From Dillenia suffruticosa (Eukaryota > Streptophyta > Magnoliopsida > Dilleniales > Dilleniaceae), in NCBI GenBank assembly GCA_033439265.1, contig JAVTVX010000013.1:8024501-8088500 (forward strand): a DNA stretch of 64,000 nt, written 5' to 3'. The notes beneath the pieces are model-generated. The model worked only from the letters and a program-made list of their open reading frames with translations. It did no database searches and was not told where the DNA came from. This document shows, piece after piece, positions 1 through 12,225 of the stretch. Each line of letters opens with the position of its first letter. Positions within the stretch are counted from its first letter, which is position 1. The translations under genes were made by a program, and so were the position numbers.

Positions 1-685
1 ATAAAACTTAAATATGGTATTTAAACTTAATTATCTGTAAATTAATTTAAAACTTGACTAAATTGATTTAAACAGTAAAAATACACAAAACAAAACAAAA
101 TAAAAATTTTTAATTTTATGTAAAAAGAAGTTAAACTTGGTTAGTTTCTTTGCATTGAGGGGAGGAGGTCACGAGGACATCTGCTTCTTGAAATATTAGG
201 TAAAAATTTTAATATATATTTTTAATAGAAATAGTATAAATACAGTTAAAAGTTAGAGAAATATTGGTATAAATTATAAAAATTTTATAAAAAATTTTTA
301 AAATATTATTTAATTTTTAACATTATAGCGATTGCTCGCCTCTGACATTTCCTTTTTGTGTAATGATCGAACGCCGGCTCTCTAAAGTGAAGTTCTAGCT
401 TCCCCCGGTACCAAAAAATTTTGAGCTTGATGACAAAGTTGGATGGTAATGAATAAAAGGAGCTCACGGAGAAAGACTGAAAGATCAAATGAATGGAGGC
501 TTAGAGTAACCTGGGAGCACATGAAAAGCGGGTCATGGGGTCTTTGGGAGGAGCTGTCCGATGTCACATTGGAAGACTTTGTCCCCTTGCAAATAGTCAC
601 AGAAATGCCATCGATTATAGTGGTCTGATGGAATCTTCGGATCATTTTTTCTAGTGACCCCATTGAAATGGCCTTACTCTTTCTT
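1..685. other. AT-rich leader region without a recognised gene
   Basis: The first 330 bases are very AT-rich with no convincing coding potential. From about 330 to 650 the composition becomes more balanced and a 61-codon plus-strand frame (443-628) is open, but I recognise no family in it. It may be part of the 5' untranslated region of the LINE that follows. Confidence 0.4.
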
Positions 686-829
686 CACGTGTGTGGTGTA
701 TTTATTTTTAGTTTCACGAAATTATCGGATTAAGAAAAAACAATTATAACCATTAATCTATCTTCTTATAAACCTCCACGTGTGGTGTATGAGCAAAAGG
801 ACAGGCTTGATGGGACAGTTCCTCACGTG
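686..829 (+). promoter_or_regulatory. Cluster of three CACGTG (G-box/ABRE-like) cores
   Basis: The palindrome CACGTG occurs at 686-691, 777-782 and 824-829, just before the LINE ORF1 start at 841. The first two copies share the longer context CACGTGTG...GGTGTAT. CACGTG is the core bound by plant bZIP and bHLH factors. That it serves as an internal LINE promoter is inference. Confidence 0.4.
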
Positions 830-840
830 TGCCCAGGAAA

Positions 841-2587
841 ATGACCCCACCCCCCCACCCCCCCCCCCCGCCGGCGCCAAACACATTGTCAATTCTGTCT
901 TCAATTCATGCAACCGAAAGGAAGTCAAATGAAGGAGACCAAGCTATGAGCAAATGCTTAACATTGGAAGAGGAGGATCATCTCCACAGAAGTAACAAAA
1001 AGACAAAGGCAAATACGGATACAAAGGAAATGGTCACTGGGTCAAAATTATCATTCAAGGATACGTTGCTGGGAAATGAGGGTCAAAGGGATGATGAAGT
1101 AAGCCATGACCGAGATATGGACTCTAAACTGGAAGACATGGAGGAAGAGGATTAGAATGAAGTAATCCTAGAACAGATGGTAAAAATGCCACAAATAAGT
1201 GTAGCAGATGAAGAACTCAGTGCTCTATGGAGGCCGTGAAGACATTCTCTAATCATTAAGCTGTTAGAAAAACAGATTGGGTACCAATTGATGTTCACTA
1301 AAGTCATGAATTTATGGAGACTAGAGGGAATTTTGGATCTGTTGGACCTCGGTGTGGGTTATTATTTAGCCAAATTCTCCTCTAAACATGACTATATACA
1401 TGTGTTAACAGAGGGCCTGTGGTTAATTCACGACCATTACCCAACAGTTAGGAAATGAAAACCCTGGTTCTTTCCTGAATCAAATAGAATAAAATAAACC
1501 GCAGTTTGGGTCAGACTCCTACACTTACCAATTGAATTTTTCAATGATGAGGTCCTATTTGAAATCGGGAGAGCTATCGGCAAGCCTATCAAGGTGAATA
1601 TGAATACTGCCCATGCGTTGAGAGGCAAATACACTAGGATATGTGTGGAGATAGATCTGGAGAAGGCACTGGTTCCACGAGTTCAGATCAGAAGAAGAAT
1701 CCAGCAGATTGAGTATGAAGACCTCCATACGATCTGCTTTGAATGCAGAAAGGTCGGACACAACAGTGAACAATGCAAACCTCTTCCACAACCTTCAACC
1801 AGTTCCACCAGTAATAGCCCTCCCTAAAGTAACAATTTGCACCAATCACCGGAAAATACAGAGAACAAAGACGGGTTAGGTCCATGGATGATCGTCCAGA
1901 GAAGACAACGAACTCCCAAAACGGGAATTTTCAGATACAACGAGACGTACCAAGAGTTGCAGAAGAACACGTTTGCAAGTTTAGGAAAAGTCAACGACGC
2001 TTTGGAAGTTGGATCTGCTTCGCTAGACCTGGAGTATGTCAATGAGGTTTAGCAGCGTCACGGTAATGATACCATGAAAGAGATAGTGCAGAGAAAAGAG
2101 AGGGAGAGCACGAGCAGATGAAAGGAAGAGAAATGATCACCAGAAGCGAGATCTCAAAACAAAGATAAGCACACAATCCCAGAGTGTCAGTGCTGAGAGA
2201 ATAGAGGCGGAACGTGTGGCAGAAAACCTATTTAAGGAAAAAAGAGATAAGGGAGGATCAAGCAAAGATTGGGTGGGCCAGATGGAGCGGGCTGCGTATG
2301 TTCAAGGCCTAAGGCAACACGAGGAGTCTAGTGTGTGGCCTGAGGAGCTGCAAAGCCCAATGAATTGGAACACTTCCAATAATCAAGTGGAGGGAAGGGA
2401 CAGCCCCGGAAGCACCGGGTTGGGCCAGTCTGAAGCCCAATTGCCGAGAGTTGCTCAATATCATGACCCAGGAGAGTATTCTATTCCAGGCCCGGTGAGT
2501 AACAATAAAAACAAACTTTCAAATGAAACGGCTAACATGAGGAGGGAAATGGGCACCTCTGCTATGCATAACAACATGAGAACATGA
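841..2587 (+). pseudogene. LINE ORF1 remnant (DUF4283-like, CCHC zinc knuckle)
   Basis: ORF1 of an L1 LINE, an RNA-binding nucleocapsid-like protein. The first in-frame ATG is at 841, giving a proline-rich start followed by a charged stretch to 1155. The DUF4283-like region lies about 1215-1660, with the conserved text reading through HALRGKYTRICVEIDL. The zinc knuckle, C-x2-C-x4-H-x4-C, is at 1735-1776 (CFECRKVGHNSEQC). Hydrophilic C-terminal pieces are open at 1837-2052 and 2216-2587. The gene is broken: stops at 1153-1155 and about 1237, another after the knuckle (1825-1827), and further frame changes before 2216. Confidence 0.8.
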
Positions 2588-2711
2588 GCCCCTCGGAGTG
2601 TGAAGATATGATTGCAGGTGAGAAAGAAAGTGCTATGGTCCCTAGCGAAGAGGGGATGGAACTTGAGCTTTGTTAATCTTCTCCTTCCCTCCTTTTGTTA
2701 TTTTTCTCCTT

Positions 2712-3628
2712 ATGACTTATAAATCAATAGTTTGGAATTGTCACGGGATTGGCAACGACAAGTTTTGCAGAGGTTGTAGAGAGATGGTTAGAATTCAGAA
2801 GCCTGACATCCTCTGTTTGGTTAAGACTCGAACAGATAATAAGTTGGCCCCTAAATTTCTAACTAAGTATGGTTTGGATATGAGCTTTGTAATCCCGACT
2901 AAAGGTTTCAAAGGTGGGCTCTGGCTTAATTGGAACTCCTCTTTTGTGGACCTAACAGTCATTAATCATGCTAGTCAGTGGGTGCATGTGCAAGTGAAGA
3001 ATGGGCTTCAGAAGTGGACAGTTACATATGTCTATGTCTAGCCTTACATCCATTTAAAGACCAGGTTCTGGGAGGAGATGAGTAATCTGGCTAAGGATAT
3101 TGAAGGTCTGTGGTTTATGATGGGAGACTTCAATGATATTGGTGGCATTGAAGACACAACCAATAAGCAAAGGAAATTTTGGAAGAGGAGCCAGAGGTTC
3201 AGAGATGCCTGGGAGATGTAATCTGATGGAGATGGAGGCTTTAGGAGCGAAATTTACTTGGGTCAGAAAAGAGGGAGGTAGAGTCATTCTGTAACAGAAG
3301 TTGGACAGAGTGCTCTGTAATCTCTAAGCTAGAATGCATTTCCCTAAAATGAAAGTTACAAACTTGCCCCGTATGCATGGTGACCACTGTCCAATTATGT
3401 TGAACACCTGCATGTCTTCTCCTCTTAGAAGCACCAACTAGGCTTTTAGATGTGAGGCGGTCTGGTTAGAGCACCCAAATTTTTCTGAGACTTTCGTTAA
3501 GGCTTGGTTTGAGAATGAAGGTCCTCTCTTGCAGAGAATTAATGGCACCATTGAGGAGCTAAAGGTTTGGAACAAATTGGTGTTTGGTAACATCTTCAGA
3601 AGAAAGCGAGAAATTGAAAATAGGATCT
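2712..3628 (+). pseudogene. LINE ORF2 remnant, endonuclease domain only
   Basis: Start of an L1 ORF2. The ATG at 2712 leads into the endonuclease motif WNCHG (from 2733), later a GDFNDI motif near 3124-3141. The usual catalytic glutamate of the ETR motif reads as lysine here (codon 2823-2825, LVKTRTD where LxETRT is normal), so the nuclease would be inactive even without the stops. Stops at about 3039 and 3220 break it further. Text after 3430 resembles the linker preceding the reverse transcriptase, which is absent because a gypsy LTR begins at 3629. Confidence 0.8.
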
Positions 3629-4960
3629 TGATAATGCACAAATTATCATTTTTATTATTGATATTATGGTTTGATTTTGGATTTGTTAGTACCCTAATAA
3701 TTGTTTTTATGACATTTTTATTTTTAGAGATCAAAAATTGGAGATCGGATAAAAATGGGTTTAAAGAGATATTTTTGGAACTAAATAGTTCAAGATTTCA
3801 AATTGGGCCTACAAAGGAAATGAAGAAACCTTTAGAATGGAGACTTTATTTTAGTAGAATTTTACTTCAAGAAATTGTTTAAAGGAATGATTGGTTTTCT
3901 ATTTTTTAGAGGAGAATCTTTTTTTGAGATCTAGATCACCACAAGAAAACTTCTAATTTGCCTTAGGAGCCTCACGTATATATATATATATATGCTTCTA
4001 CAATGTGGACAACACTATTCATCATTCCAAGAAGCAGGAGGCGGCCGCTGCTTCCTTCCTTCAAAGATAAATTATTTTTTTTTTCTTTTTTTTTTTTTAG
4101 TTTTTCTTAGGGATTCACCACCATGAGTAGCTAGTTTCTTTTTTGATTCAAGAGAAATTTCATTGATTGTATTCACTGTGAGGTTATGTATTTTATTTAA
4201 ATTCTTATATTTTTAATTCAAATATTTATCGATTCTTGGTTTATTTTTATGAAAGATTGATATTGGTTAATCTGATAATTTAATTCAATATCAATTTTTC
4301 TACTGCATCCAGGATTTCAGTGATCCGTAATTGTCATGAATGAATGGAACGAGTAGGAAATATGTTATTTATATTTATGGGTCGTTGCCGATATTCATTT
4401 TAATCTAAAAAATCGATAGAACAAAATCGAATAACTGTACGACTATTTTGGTTATTTGTATTTTGATTTAATTATTTTTACAGAACTTAATACTGTCATT
4501 ATATTGATATGGAACACTATCATACTCAGTCGATTAATGATAAGTTTTGATTGAATGCTGAGTTTGGTCAATTAATTTAGGAAAATGCAACACTTATTAC
4601 GACTATCCTAATAAATTTAAGATTAAATATTTGAGTCATAAGAATAACATTTTTTAACCGATAATCAATGAAACAATCAAATGTATGAACTCTTGGATCG
4701 GATGTATAGCACATTGAATTTCTTCTCAAATTTTTAGTATTTTTTGCATATTTGATTTGTTTTTTAATTTTAGATTTTTATTTTTGAGTTAGGAATTTAT
4801 TTTATAAACTCCCCTCATTTTATTTTTAGCCATAACTAAGATGTTAAATCAATATGCTTTCTGTGGGATTCGACCTGATACCACTATTGTTACAAGTTGT
4901 TGCATTGGGGGATCAGTATTAATTTTGAAGGGTTTCGACAACTCGTCTAAATTTTGACGC
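3629..4960 (+). mobile_element. Ty3-gypsy LTR with adjoining primer-binding site, fossil
   Basis: About 1.3 kb of AT-rich sequence that starts TGATAATGCAC inside the LINE and ends with the 'ctgtgggattcgacc' type U5 motif common in plant Ty3-gypsy LTRs (4861 on). It is followed near 4955 by a degenerate match to the tRNA-Asp primer-binding site of Athila/Tat-like elements (TTTGACGCTGTTGTCGG). No internal genes of the element follow, so this is one LTR plus a little leader. The right edge of the LTR is approximate. It contains a short TA run (about 3976-3994) and a T-rich tract near 4075-4100. Confidence 0.6.
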
Positions 4961-5000
4961 TGTTGTCGGAGAACTATTTTAATTTCTTAATTTGTATTTT

Positions 5001-5625
5001 TCATTTATTTATTGATTTTTGAAGAAGAAGAGGAAAAGATGGAGCTTTCCTCAATCTCATGTTTATTTCGACCCTTTGTACCATATTTTGCACTTCCCCG
5101 AAAAGAGGATCATCAAGAATATGCTTCTCTAAAATTTGAAGATTGAGTGCTCTCTTCATGATACTCACCCATTGATAATAATTTTCTCCTTGTAATTGAA
5201 TAGATAAAATGTTTTGAAATTGGGTGAGATTTATGGAAAGAAGAGGGTCACTCAACTTTGAAGAGAATATGGTCGTTTGATGCTTTGATATAATATTGAA
5301 ACTATAAAAAAATTGAATAAAAAGAAAGTATAAAATTGATAGAAACTTGATTGCATTTCAAAGTGAGAATTTATAGAAATTTTGAATACATGTTCATACT
5401 TCACAAGAGAAAAGGTTCTAACTATTTATAAAACACAAAAGACATAAAAAAGAGAGAGAAAAAAGAGAGAAGAGGCAGGAGAGGGTAGTGCCCTCTCCTG
5501 CCTGCCAGTTTCCAATGGCTAGTGGAAACTAGCTGTTGGAGGGCCCAACTGGGTCCTTTCCCAAGGGCCACAATTTGGAAAAAGTTGAAAAAACTAAAGA
5601 CAAAATTTAACTAACAAGTTACATC
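5001..5625 (-). mobile_element. Ty1-copia fragment on the minus strand (LTR and start of gag)
   Basis: Read on the minus strand, an LTR-like stretch (about 5625 down to 5295) with a TATAAATAG box is followed by a degenerate TGGTATCAGAGC-like primer site and then the start of a copia gag. The gag contains the characteristic LQGENYYQWVSIMKRAL text (5255 down to 5001). Nothing later than gag is present. It lies just inside the leader of the gypsy LTR relic, so it is probably an insertion into it. Broken fossil. Confidence 0.55.
5473..5503. repeat. Perfect 13-bp inverted repeat with 5-base loop
   Basis: AGGCAGGAGAGGG at 5473-5485 and its exact complement at 5491-5503 flank the loop TAGTG. It lies in the transcribed half of the minus-strand copia LTR and could fold into a strong RNA hairpin. 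Confidence 0.8.
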
Positions 5626-5835
5626 TTAAGAGAAGGTTATATAAATTTCAAATGAAGGAAGACAAAAATCTAGTAGAATGATTGAACGAATTCGATAGGA
5701 TTGTTGATTGACCTAAGAAAATTGAGATAAAAATTGAGATGAACACAAGACTTTATAACTTCTAACTTTAATATCTGATTTATATGAATTGTGTATAGAC
5801 ATTGTTGTGCGGGAAAGAAACGAAATAGGCAAAAT

Positions 5836-6104
5836 TGTTGAGAAATAGTTATTGAGCTAAATTCAGCAAGTAGTTAGTTTGTTAGTTTGTTAGTTTGTTA
5901 GTTTGTTAGTTTGTTAAGAAGTTAGTTTGTTAGTTCAACAGTTAGCCATTTTGGTTTTGAAGCTGAGCAGTTGAGGTAGGCAGTTAGTGTTAGTTCCTTC
6001 TTTGTATAAATAGATCCCTACTGTTACAGAATGGAGGTATGAATCTATAGCAGCATTGTTGATGTTGTAACCCAAAACCAATATACTTAGCTCATATTTT
6101 AACA
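5836..6104 (+). repeat. 5' LTR of the copia element
   Basis: 269 bp, begins TGTTGAGAAATAG and ends CATATTTTAACA. It contains a run of the 8-bp unit GTTAGTTT (about 5875-5921) and a TATAAATAG box near 6005. The 16-bp length difference from the 3' LTR equals two copies of that 8-bp unit. Confidence 0.95.
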
Positions 6105-6116
6105 TGGTATCAGAGC
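6105..6116 (+). promoter_or_regulatory. Primer-binding site (initiator tRNA-Met)
   Basis: TGGTATCAGAGC follows the 5' LTR without a gap. It is the standard complement to the 3' end of plant initiator tRNA-Met used by Ty1-copia elements. Confidence 0.95.
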
Positions 6117-9100
6117 AATTTGTATAAGATCTATGTGAAAATGCAACGAACAGATAAAAATCCTACAGGAAGAGGAGAAAGGCCAGAAACTATGGAAGAT
6201 TCAAACTCACAGATTGATGTCAATCATCTACTATTTCTTTATCCTTCTGATACGCCTGGTATTCATCTTGTCTCTTACCAATTAGCAGGGACAGAGAACT
6301 TTATTGTGTGGAGTAGAGCAATGCGAATTGCTTTACTAGCAAAGAACAAACTAGGCTTTGTGGATGGTACTTGTATCAGAGAAGATTTTGCAGGAAAGTT
6401 TCATGATCAATGGGAAAGATGCAATGCGACGGTTCTATCCTGGATTCTCAACATTGTAACAAAGGAACTGTCAAATGGAATTGTTTTTGCTACTAATGCA
6501 TGCTCAGTTTGGAAGGATCTGAAGGAAATATTTGATAAGGTCAATGGGTCTAGAATCTTCTTTCTTCACAAACAAATCTCAACTATAGAACAAAGAAGTA
6601 CCTCAATTTCTGTTTTTTTCAATAAGCTTTGACTGTTATGGGACGAATATGAGGCACTAATTCCATTATCAACTTGTTCCTGCGAAAATTCAAAAGAATA
6701 CATACAACACATGCAACAACAGAGATTGCTGCAGTTCCTGATGGGATTAAATGAAACCTACAATGCAGTTCGCAGTCAAATTCTATTAATGGTTCCGTTG
6801 CCTTCAATAAATCAAGCTTACTCAATGTTGTTGATGCAGGAAGAATCTAAACACTCTTACACAGGAACAATGACCAACAATCCAGTTGAAACAGCTGCGC
6901 TTTATTTAGCAAACAACTCAAAGAAAAAATTTGATGGAACCTGTAATAATTGTCACAAGAAGGGACACAAAAGGGAAAATTGCTATCGCTTGATTGGATT
7001 TCCATCAGATTTCAAATTCACCAAGAAAAAGGACTTTAAAGGTTCAGTTTCAACTGCTGCGAATATGATTGCTAATGATGAAGAAGCCTTGCAACAAGTT
7101 CCAATGTTCACTCAATCTCAATATCAACAGATTCTTGAGCTACTGAGCAAAGATTCAATAGTGAAACCACTAGCCAACACTGCAGGTATGGCTTTCAAAT
7201 CCTTATTTACTTCTAATATCACATGGATCCTGGACACAGGTTCAACTTGCCACATGATATCTGATCTGAAGTACCTTGATTCTTATTCCTCATATGCTTC
7301 TAACTCCAATCTTATTAAATTGCCTAATGGAACCTTTAGCAAAGCAACTCACATTGGAACTTATATCATATCACCAAATCACAGTTTAAATGATGTGCTT
7401 TATGTTCCTGAGTTTCGGTTTAATCTCATTTCAGTTTCAAAATTGGCCAAAGATTGGAATTGCTCTGTCAATTTCTTCCCTAATTTTTGTATCATCCAGG
7501 ATCTCTCAAATGGGAAGGTGAAAAGGATTGGTAAAGCACACAATGGTCTATATCTGTATACTGAGGTGAAGGAGACTGCAAGAAATTAGATATCTTCCTT
7601 CTGTATGAGCACACAAAAGCATGATCTGACTAATCTTTGGCATAGACGCCTGGGACATGCATCTTATGTCAAAATGAATCAGATTCCTTTAATAAAAGAT
7701 CATGCATTTAACAGATATCATATTTCTCAATGTCCAGTTTGTCCATTTGCAAAGCAAACCAGATTACCATTCCCTATTAGTACATCTCGAGCAACTTGCC
7801 CTTTTTCCCTTGTTCATATTGATCTATGGGGTCCTTACCACACAACAACTCGTAATGGTAATAAATTTTTCTTGACCATAGTAGATGATTATACTCGTGT
7901 CACTTGGACATTCCTACTTAAATTTAAGAGTGATGCAGTCATTTCACTTAAACAATTCATTAGTCTAGTAAAGACACAATTTGGAAAACAAATCAGACCA
8001 TACGATCAGACAATGGTACTGAATTCAACATTGAATGTCGTTCTCTGTTCAATGAACTTGGGATCATTCATCAAAGCACGTGCACATACACTCCATAGCA
8101 AAATGGGATAGCTGAAAGGAAACATAGATATCTATTTGAGATTGCAAGATCTCTGAAGTTTCAGTCAAATATACCAGTTAAATTTTGGGGGGATTGTATC
8201 CTGATAGCAACATACTTAGTAAATAGGTTTCCATCTATGGTTATTTTTGGAAAAACACCTTATGAGATGCTATATCATAAAGCCCCTAATCTTTCTCATC
8301 TGAGAGTTTTTGGCACCCTATGTTAATCAACCATACCAAATGTACAGGACAAGTTTGCACCAAGAGCTGCTCCTTGCGTCCTTCTAGGCTATTCTGAAAC
8401 TCAGAAGGGATATAAACTTCTGAATCTAGTCTCTAAGTCATTATTTGTCAATAGGGATGTCATTTTCCATGAAGACATATTTCCTTTCACATTTTAGAAT
8501 AAGGATTCGCCTATATTCCCAGCCACAGAAAATTCAATGTCAGACTATGATTTTCTGCACATCCCATCTCCAAATCAATCATCAACTGACATTGATTCAG
8601 TTAGTAATCTAGATATTGCTCCTATATCTGTTTCGAATATTCCTATGTCTGATATTCAAGCTCCTACAAATGTTGATCCTCCCAGGAAGTCTGCACGACC
8701 CATTAAACCTTCTATATGGACAAAAGACTATGTGTGCAATAGCAGTTCTTTGACATCCATACCAGCATTCAAAACAAATTCCATTGCTAATCATGTTTCA
8801 TATTGCCATTTACCTCCTCACACCCAAGCATATCTTGCGTCAATTTCAAATACCATTGAACCACAGACCTATCATGAAGCAATTAAAGACAATAGATGGA
8901 TAGAAGCTATGAAATTAAAAATACAGGCTTTAGAAGAAAATCATACATGGCAAATTATAGCCTTACTTCCAGGAAAAGTGGCAATTGGATGTAAATGGGT
9001 ATACAAAATCAAGTATAAATCAAATGGTGAGATTGAAAGGTTTAAAGCAAGGTTAGTAGCTAAGGGCTACAATCAGAAACCTGGAATCGACTTTACTGAC

Positions 9101-10448
9101 ACCTTTTCTCCTGTGGTTAAGATGGTCACAATCAGAACAATTATTTCTTTGGCAGCAATCTATCAGTGGCCTCTATTTCAAATGGATGTCTATAATTCTT
9201 TTTTACAAGGGGACTTACTTGAAGAAGTTTATATGGAATTACCATAAGGATTTGGCAGACAGGGGGAGAATACCAATGTGGTCTGCAAATTGCATAAATC
9301 TTTGTATGGTCTGAAGCAAGCATCTCGCCAGTGGAACCTGAAGTTAACTAAGGCTTTAATCCAAGCTGGTTATTGCCAAAGCAGGCATGATTATTCACTT
9401 TTTACAAAGAAGAATGGTGAAAGAATTGTGATATTATTGGTATATGTGGATGACTTGCTGATAACAGGAAATGACAAATCGATGATTGATGAATTGAAAG
9501 AAGTATTACAAAGAAATTTCAGATTTAAAGACCTAGGAGACTTGAAATATTTTCTTGGTATCGAGGTTGTCAGATCTGATAAGGGAATAATTCTCAATCA
9601 GAGAAAGTATGCTCTGGAACTTATTTCAGAAACAAGACTTGCATGGTCAAAACCAATTCAGTCTCCATTGGAGCAAAACCTTAAACCGACCACAGTGGAA
9701 TATGATGAAAGTAGGAAATACAAACATGCTAGTGAAGAAGACCTCTTGATTAAAGATCCCTCAAAATATCAGAGATTGATTGGAAGATTGCTGTACTTAA
9801 CTACAACAAGACCAGATATTACATTTGCTGTCCAACACTTGAGTTAGTTTATGCACAAACCAAAGCAGTCTCACTTAAATGCAGCACTAAGAATAGTTCG
9901 ATATGTGAACAATAGTCCAGGACAAGGAATTTTCTTTCCATCCACAAGCAAAATGCAGCTTACTGCATATTGTGACTCAGATTGAGCATCATGTCCAATG
10001 TCAAGGAGATCAGTCACAAGTTTTTGTATCAAAATTGGTGAATCCCTTATTTCATGGAAGTCAAAAAAACAAGGCACAGTATCAAGATCTTCAACTGAAG
10101 CAGAGTACAGAAGTATGGCTGCTACGGTCTCAGAAGTACTATGGTTAACTGGGTTATTACATGAGCTTGGATATGAAAATTTAGGACCTGCAAACTTATA
10201 TTGTGACAGCAAAGCTGTTATACATATTGCCTCAAATCCAATATTTCATGAAAGGACAAAACATATCGAAATTGATTGTCATCTCGTTCGAGAAAAGATT
10301 CAGAAAGGTCTCATTATCACAAAGCATATTTCTTCAGAAGAACAAGTGGCAGACATAATGACAAAAGGTCTGGCAGCGCATCAACACAAATATCTTCTTT
10401 CCAAGTTGGGAGTTCTAGATATATATCACTCTCCAACTTGAGGGGGAG

Positions 10449-10701
10449 TGTTGAGAAATAGTTATTGAGCTAAATTCAGCAAGTAATTAGTTTGTTAATT
10501 TGTTAGTTTGTTAAGAAGTTAGTTTGTTAGTTCAACAATTAGCCATTTTGGTTTTGAAGCTGAGCAGTTGAGGTAGGCAGTTAGTGTTAATTCCTTCATT
10601 GTATAAATAGATCTCTCCTGTTACAGAATGGAGGTATGAATCTATAACAGCATTGTTGATGTTGTAACCCAAAACCAATATACTTAGCTCATATTTTAAC
10701 A
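10449..10701 (+). repeat. 3' LTR of the copia element
   Basis: 253 bp, same ends as the 5' LTR, preceded by the polypurine tract GAGGGGGAG and followed by the target duplication AAAAT. Confidence 0.95.
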
Positions 10702-11528
10702 AAAATCAATATTGGTAGTCCATGATAATGGACGAAAATCAAATTTTGGTAATTTGTGTAAATGAGGGTCGGGAATTTGGGCTGAGAATAGACAAGATAG
10801 AGTTTTGGACAGAAAAGGATCTTAGTGAGGTAGTCAGGCACGATTATATTTAAATTTAGAAGTTTGGATATATTCAGTATTTCAAATACAAAGCGTATCA
10901 GTAATTTATTAAAAAAAAAATTGTCCAAAAAAGGGACAAGGACAAGGAAAAGGAACATAGAGGAGTAGTGAGTACTCTTTTGCATGAAATGGTGAGAGAG
11001 ATGTTTCTACGGTCCCTAAAGGAAATGGTATATCTTCTACTTCCTGAAGGAGTTTATTAAAAGGAAATAATCCCTTCGACCTTATATTCCAAACATATAG
11101 AAATCTATTATCTTTGAGTTTATTAAACTACCAAGGTTATGGTACAAAACTCAAGATGGAGTTTTAATGGTAAATCTTGATGGCATTGTCCGAAAATGAC
11201 ATTGAGATTAATACCGATGAATATAAAGCAAAGGTCTAAGGCTAGAAACAGGATGCAGAAGTGGGAAGTAACAGCGGTAAACCCACCAAAATTTGGTAAA
11301 TTTATTTCCAAGGTAAAGACAATTGTGGAAAGAATAAGCCTAGAGATATTAAGATGGAGATGGAGAGACACACACCACACTCCAAAGTCAAGTAGTGTCA
11401 TTAACTTAATAGCAATTACAGATGACATAGGCAGCTTATTTAAATTAAGGTTATGGTCATAGCCATTTGGGTTGGAGATTTGAATATTTGCAAAATATTC
11501 ACTGAGATGGAGATTGTTAGGGTTGACT

Positions 11529-11530
<2 letters not shown>

Positions 11531-11562
<32 letters not shown>
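11531..11562. repeat. (TA)n microsatellite
   Basis: About 32 bases of alternating AT/TA inside the older copia LTR. Confidence 0.9.
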
Positions 11563-11566
<4 letters not shown>

Positions 11567-12180
11567 AAATAGCATTTCCATTTTTATTATCTTCTGATTT
11601 AGAATTATATTTTATTTAAGAATTGAAAAATCTATATATACTCTATATACAACATTATTAGATGTGCAGAAAGTAACGGTAAAATTTGGATTGTGGGTGT
11701 TGGAAAATTTGAGTATGAGAAATAATATAAAATATAAAATCGTAATTGTCCATTATTTCAATTAAATTACTATAATAAAATTGATATTTATAAAATACCC
11801 ATATTTATTATCATAAACATAGAAACATAACAATGAGAAAATCAAATCATTAGAATCAAATCAAATATTCAATATTTGTTAACAATGGGAAATATTTTGG
11901 ATTTCCATAGTTTTCTCTAATTGTTTTAGATGATAGAAAAAAATATATTTTTTTTTGAAAATTTTTGAGAAAAGGTTTATGAGTTTGGGTGAATTCTCAG
12001 ATAGATTATTAGTACTTGTGCTCTTTTATTCTTATAATAAAATAAGAATCTGGATCTCTTGTGGACAGAGGCCAAGGATGCTGAACCACATAAAATAATT
12101 GTCTCATTTATTTTAAGTTTGGTTATGAGAGTGATACTTGTTAGTTTATTGATGTATTTTTGAGTTCATCCTGACAACTC

Positions 12181-12188
12181 ACTTCTGT

Positions 12189-12225
<37 letters not shown>

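Larger units (their letters stand above)
841..3628 (+). mobile_element. L1-type LINE, broken, ORF1 plus 5' part of ORF2
   Basis: Plus-strand non-LTR retrotransposon. It shows a gag-like ORF1 with a DUF4283-like region and a CCHC knuckle, followed by an ORF2 that starts with an apurinic-type endonuclease domain. The order and spacing are those of plant L1 elements. The ORF2 text runs into the linker after the endonuclease (arginine-rich motif around 3590-3620) and is then cut at 3629 by the start of a Ty3-gypsy LTR. No reverse transcriptase of this LINE is found downstream, so the 3' half is missing. Several stops and frameshifts make it non-functional. Confidence 0.85.
5836..10701 (+). mobile_element. 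Ty1-copia LTR retrotransposon, nearly full length, broken
   Basis: Element of 4866 bp with matching LTRs (5836-6104 and 10449-10701), ends TG...CA, and a perfect 5-bp target duplication AAAAT (5831-5835 and 10702-10706). A tRNA-iMet primer site TGGTATCAGAGC follows the 5' LTR directly, and a GAGGGGGAG polypurine tract precedes the 3' LTR. Parts in copia order: gag (about 6140-6900), CCHC knuckle (about 6940-6990), protease with WILDTGSTCHM (about 7220), integrase (about 7610-8300), reverse transcriptase with YVDDLLITGND (about 8870-9700), RNase H with SRSSTEAEYRSMAA (about 10000-10430). All domains are recognisable but roughly half a dozen breaks leave no intact polyprotein. About eight substitutions separate the LTRs (about 3%), suggesting an age of one to a few million years at usual plant rates. 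Confidence 0.95.
5626..12176 (+). mobile_element. Older Ty1-copia relic, split by a younger copia element
   Basis: Two pieces flank the young copia element: 5626-5835 and 10707-about 12176. The left piece reads like a degraded copia gag (LNEF, KKIEIKIE words, 5640-5760). The right piece ends in a purine-rich tract (about 11503-11513) followed by TGTTAGGG at 11515. From there to about 12176 the sequence looks like an LTR: a TA-rich run, then a 'gtggacagaggccaagg...ccacataa' type U5 motif at about 12060-12095 seen in many plant copia LTRs, and an end near CTGACA. The assignment rests on recalled motifs and the borders are approximate. Broken and old. Confidence 0.45.
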
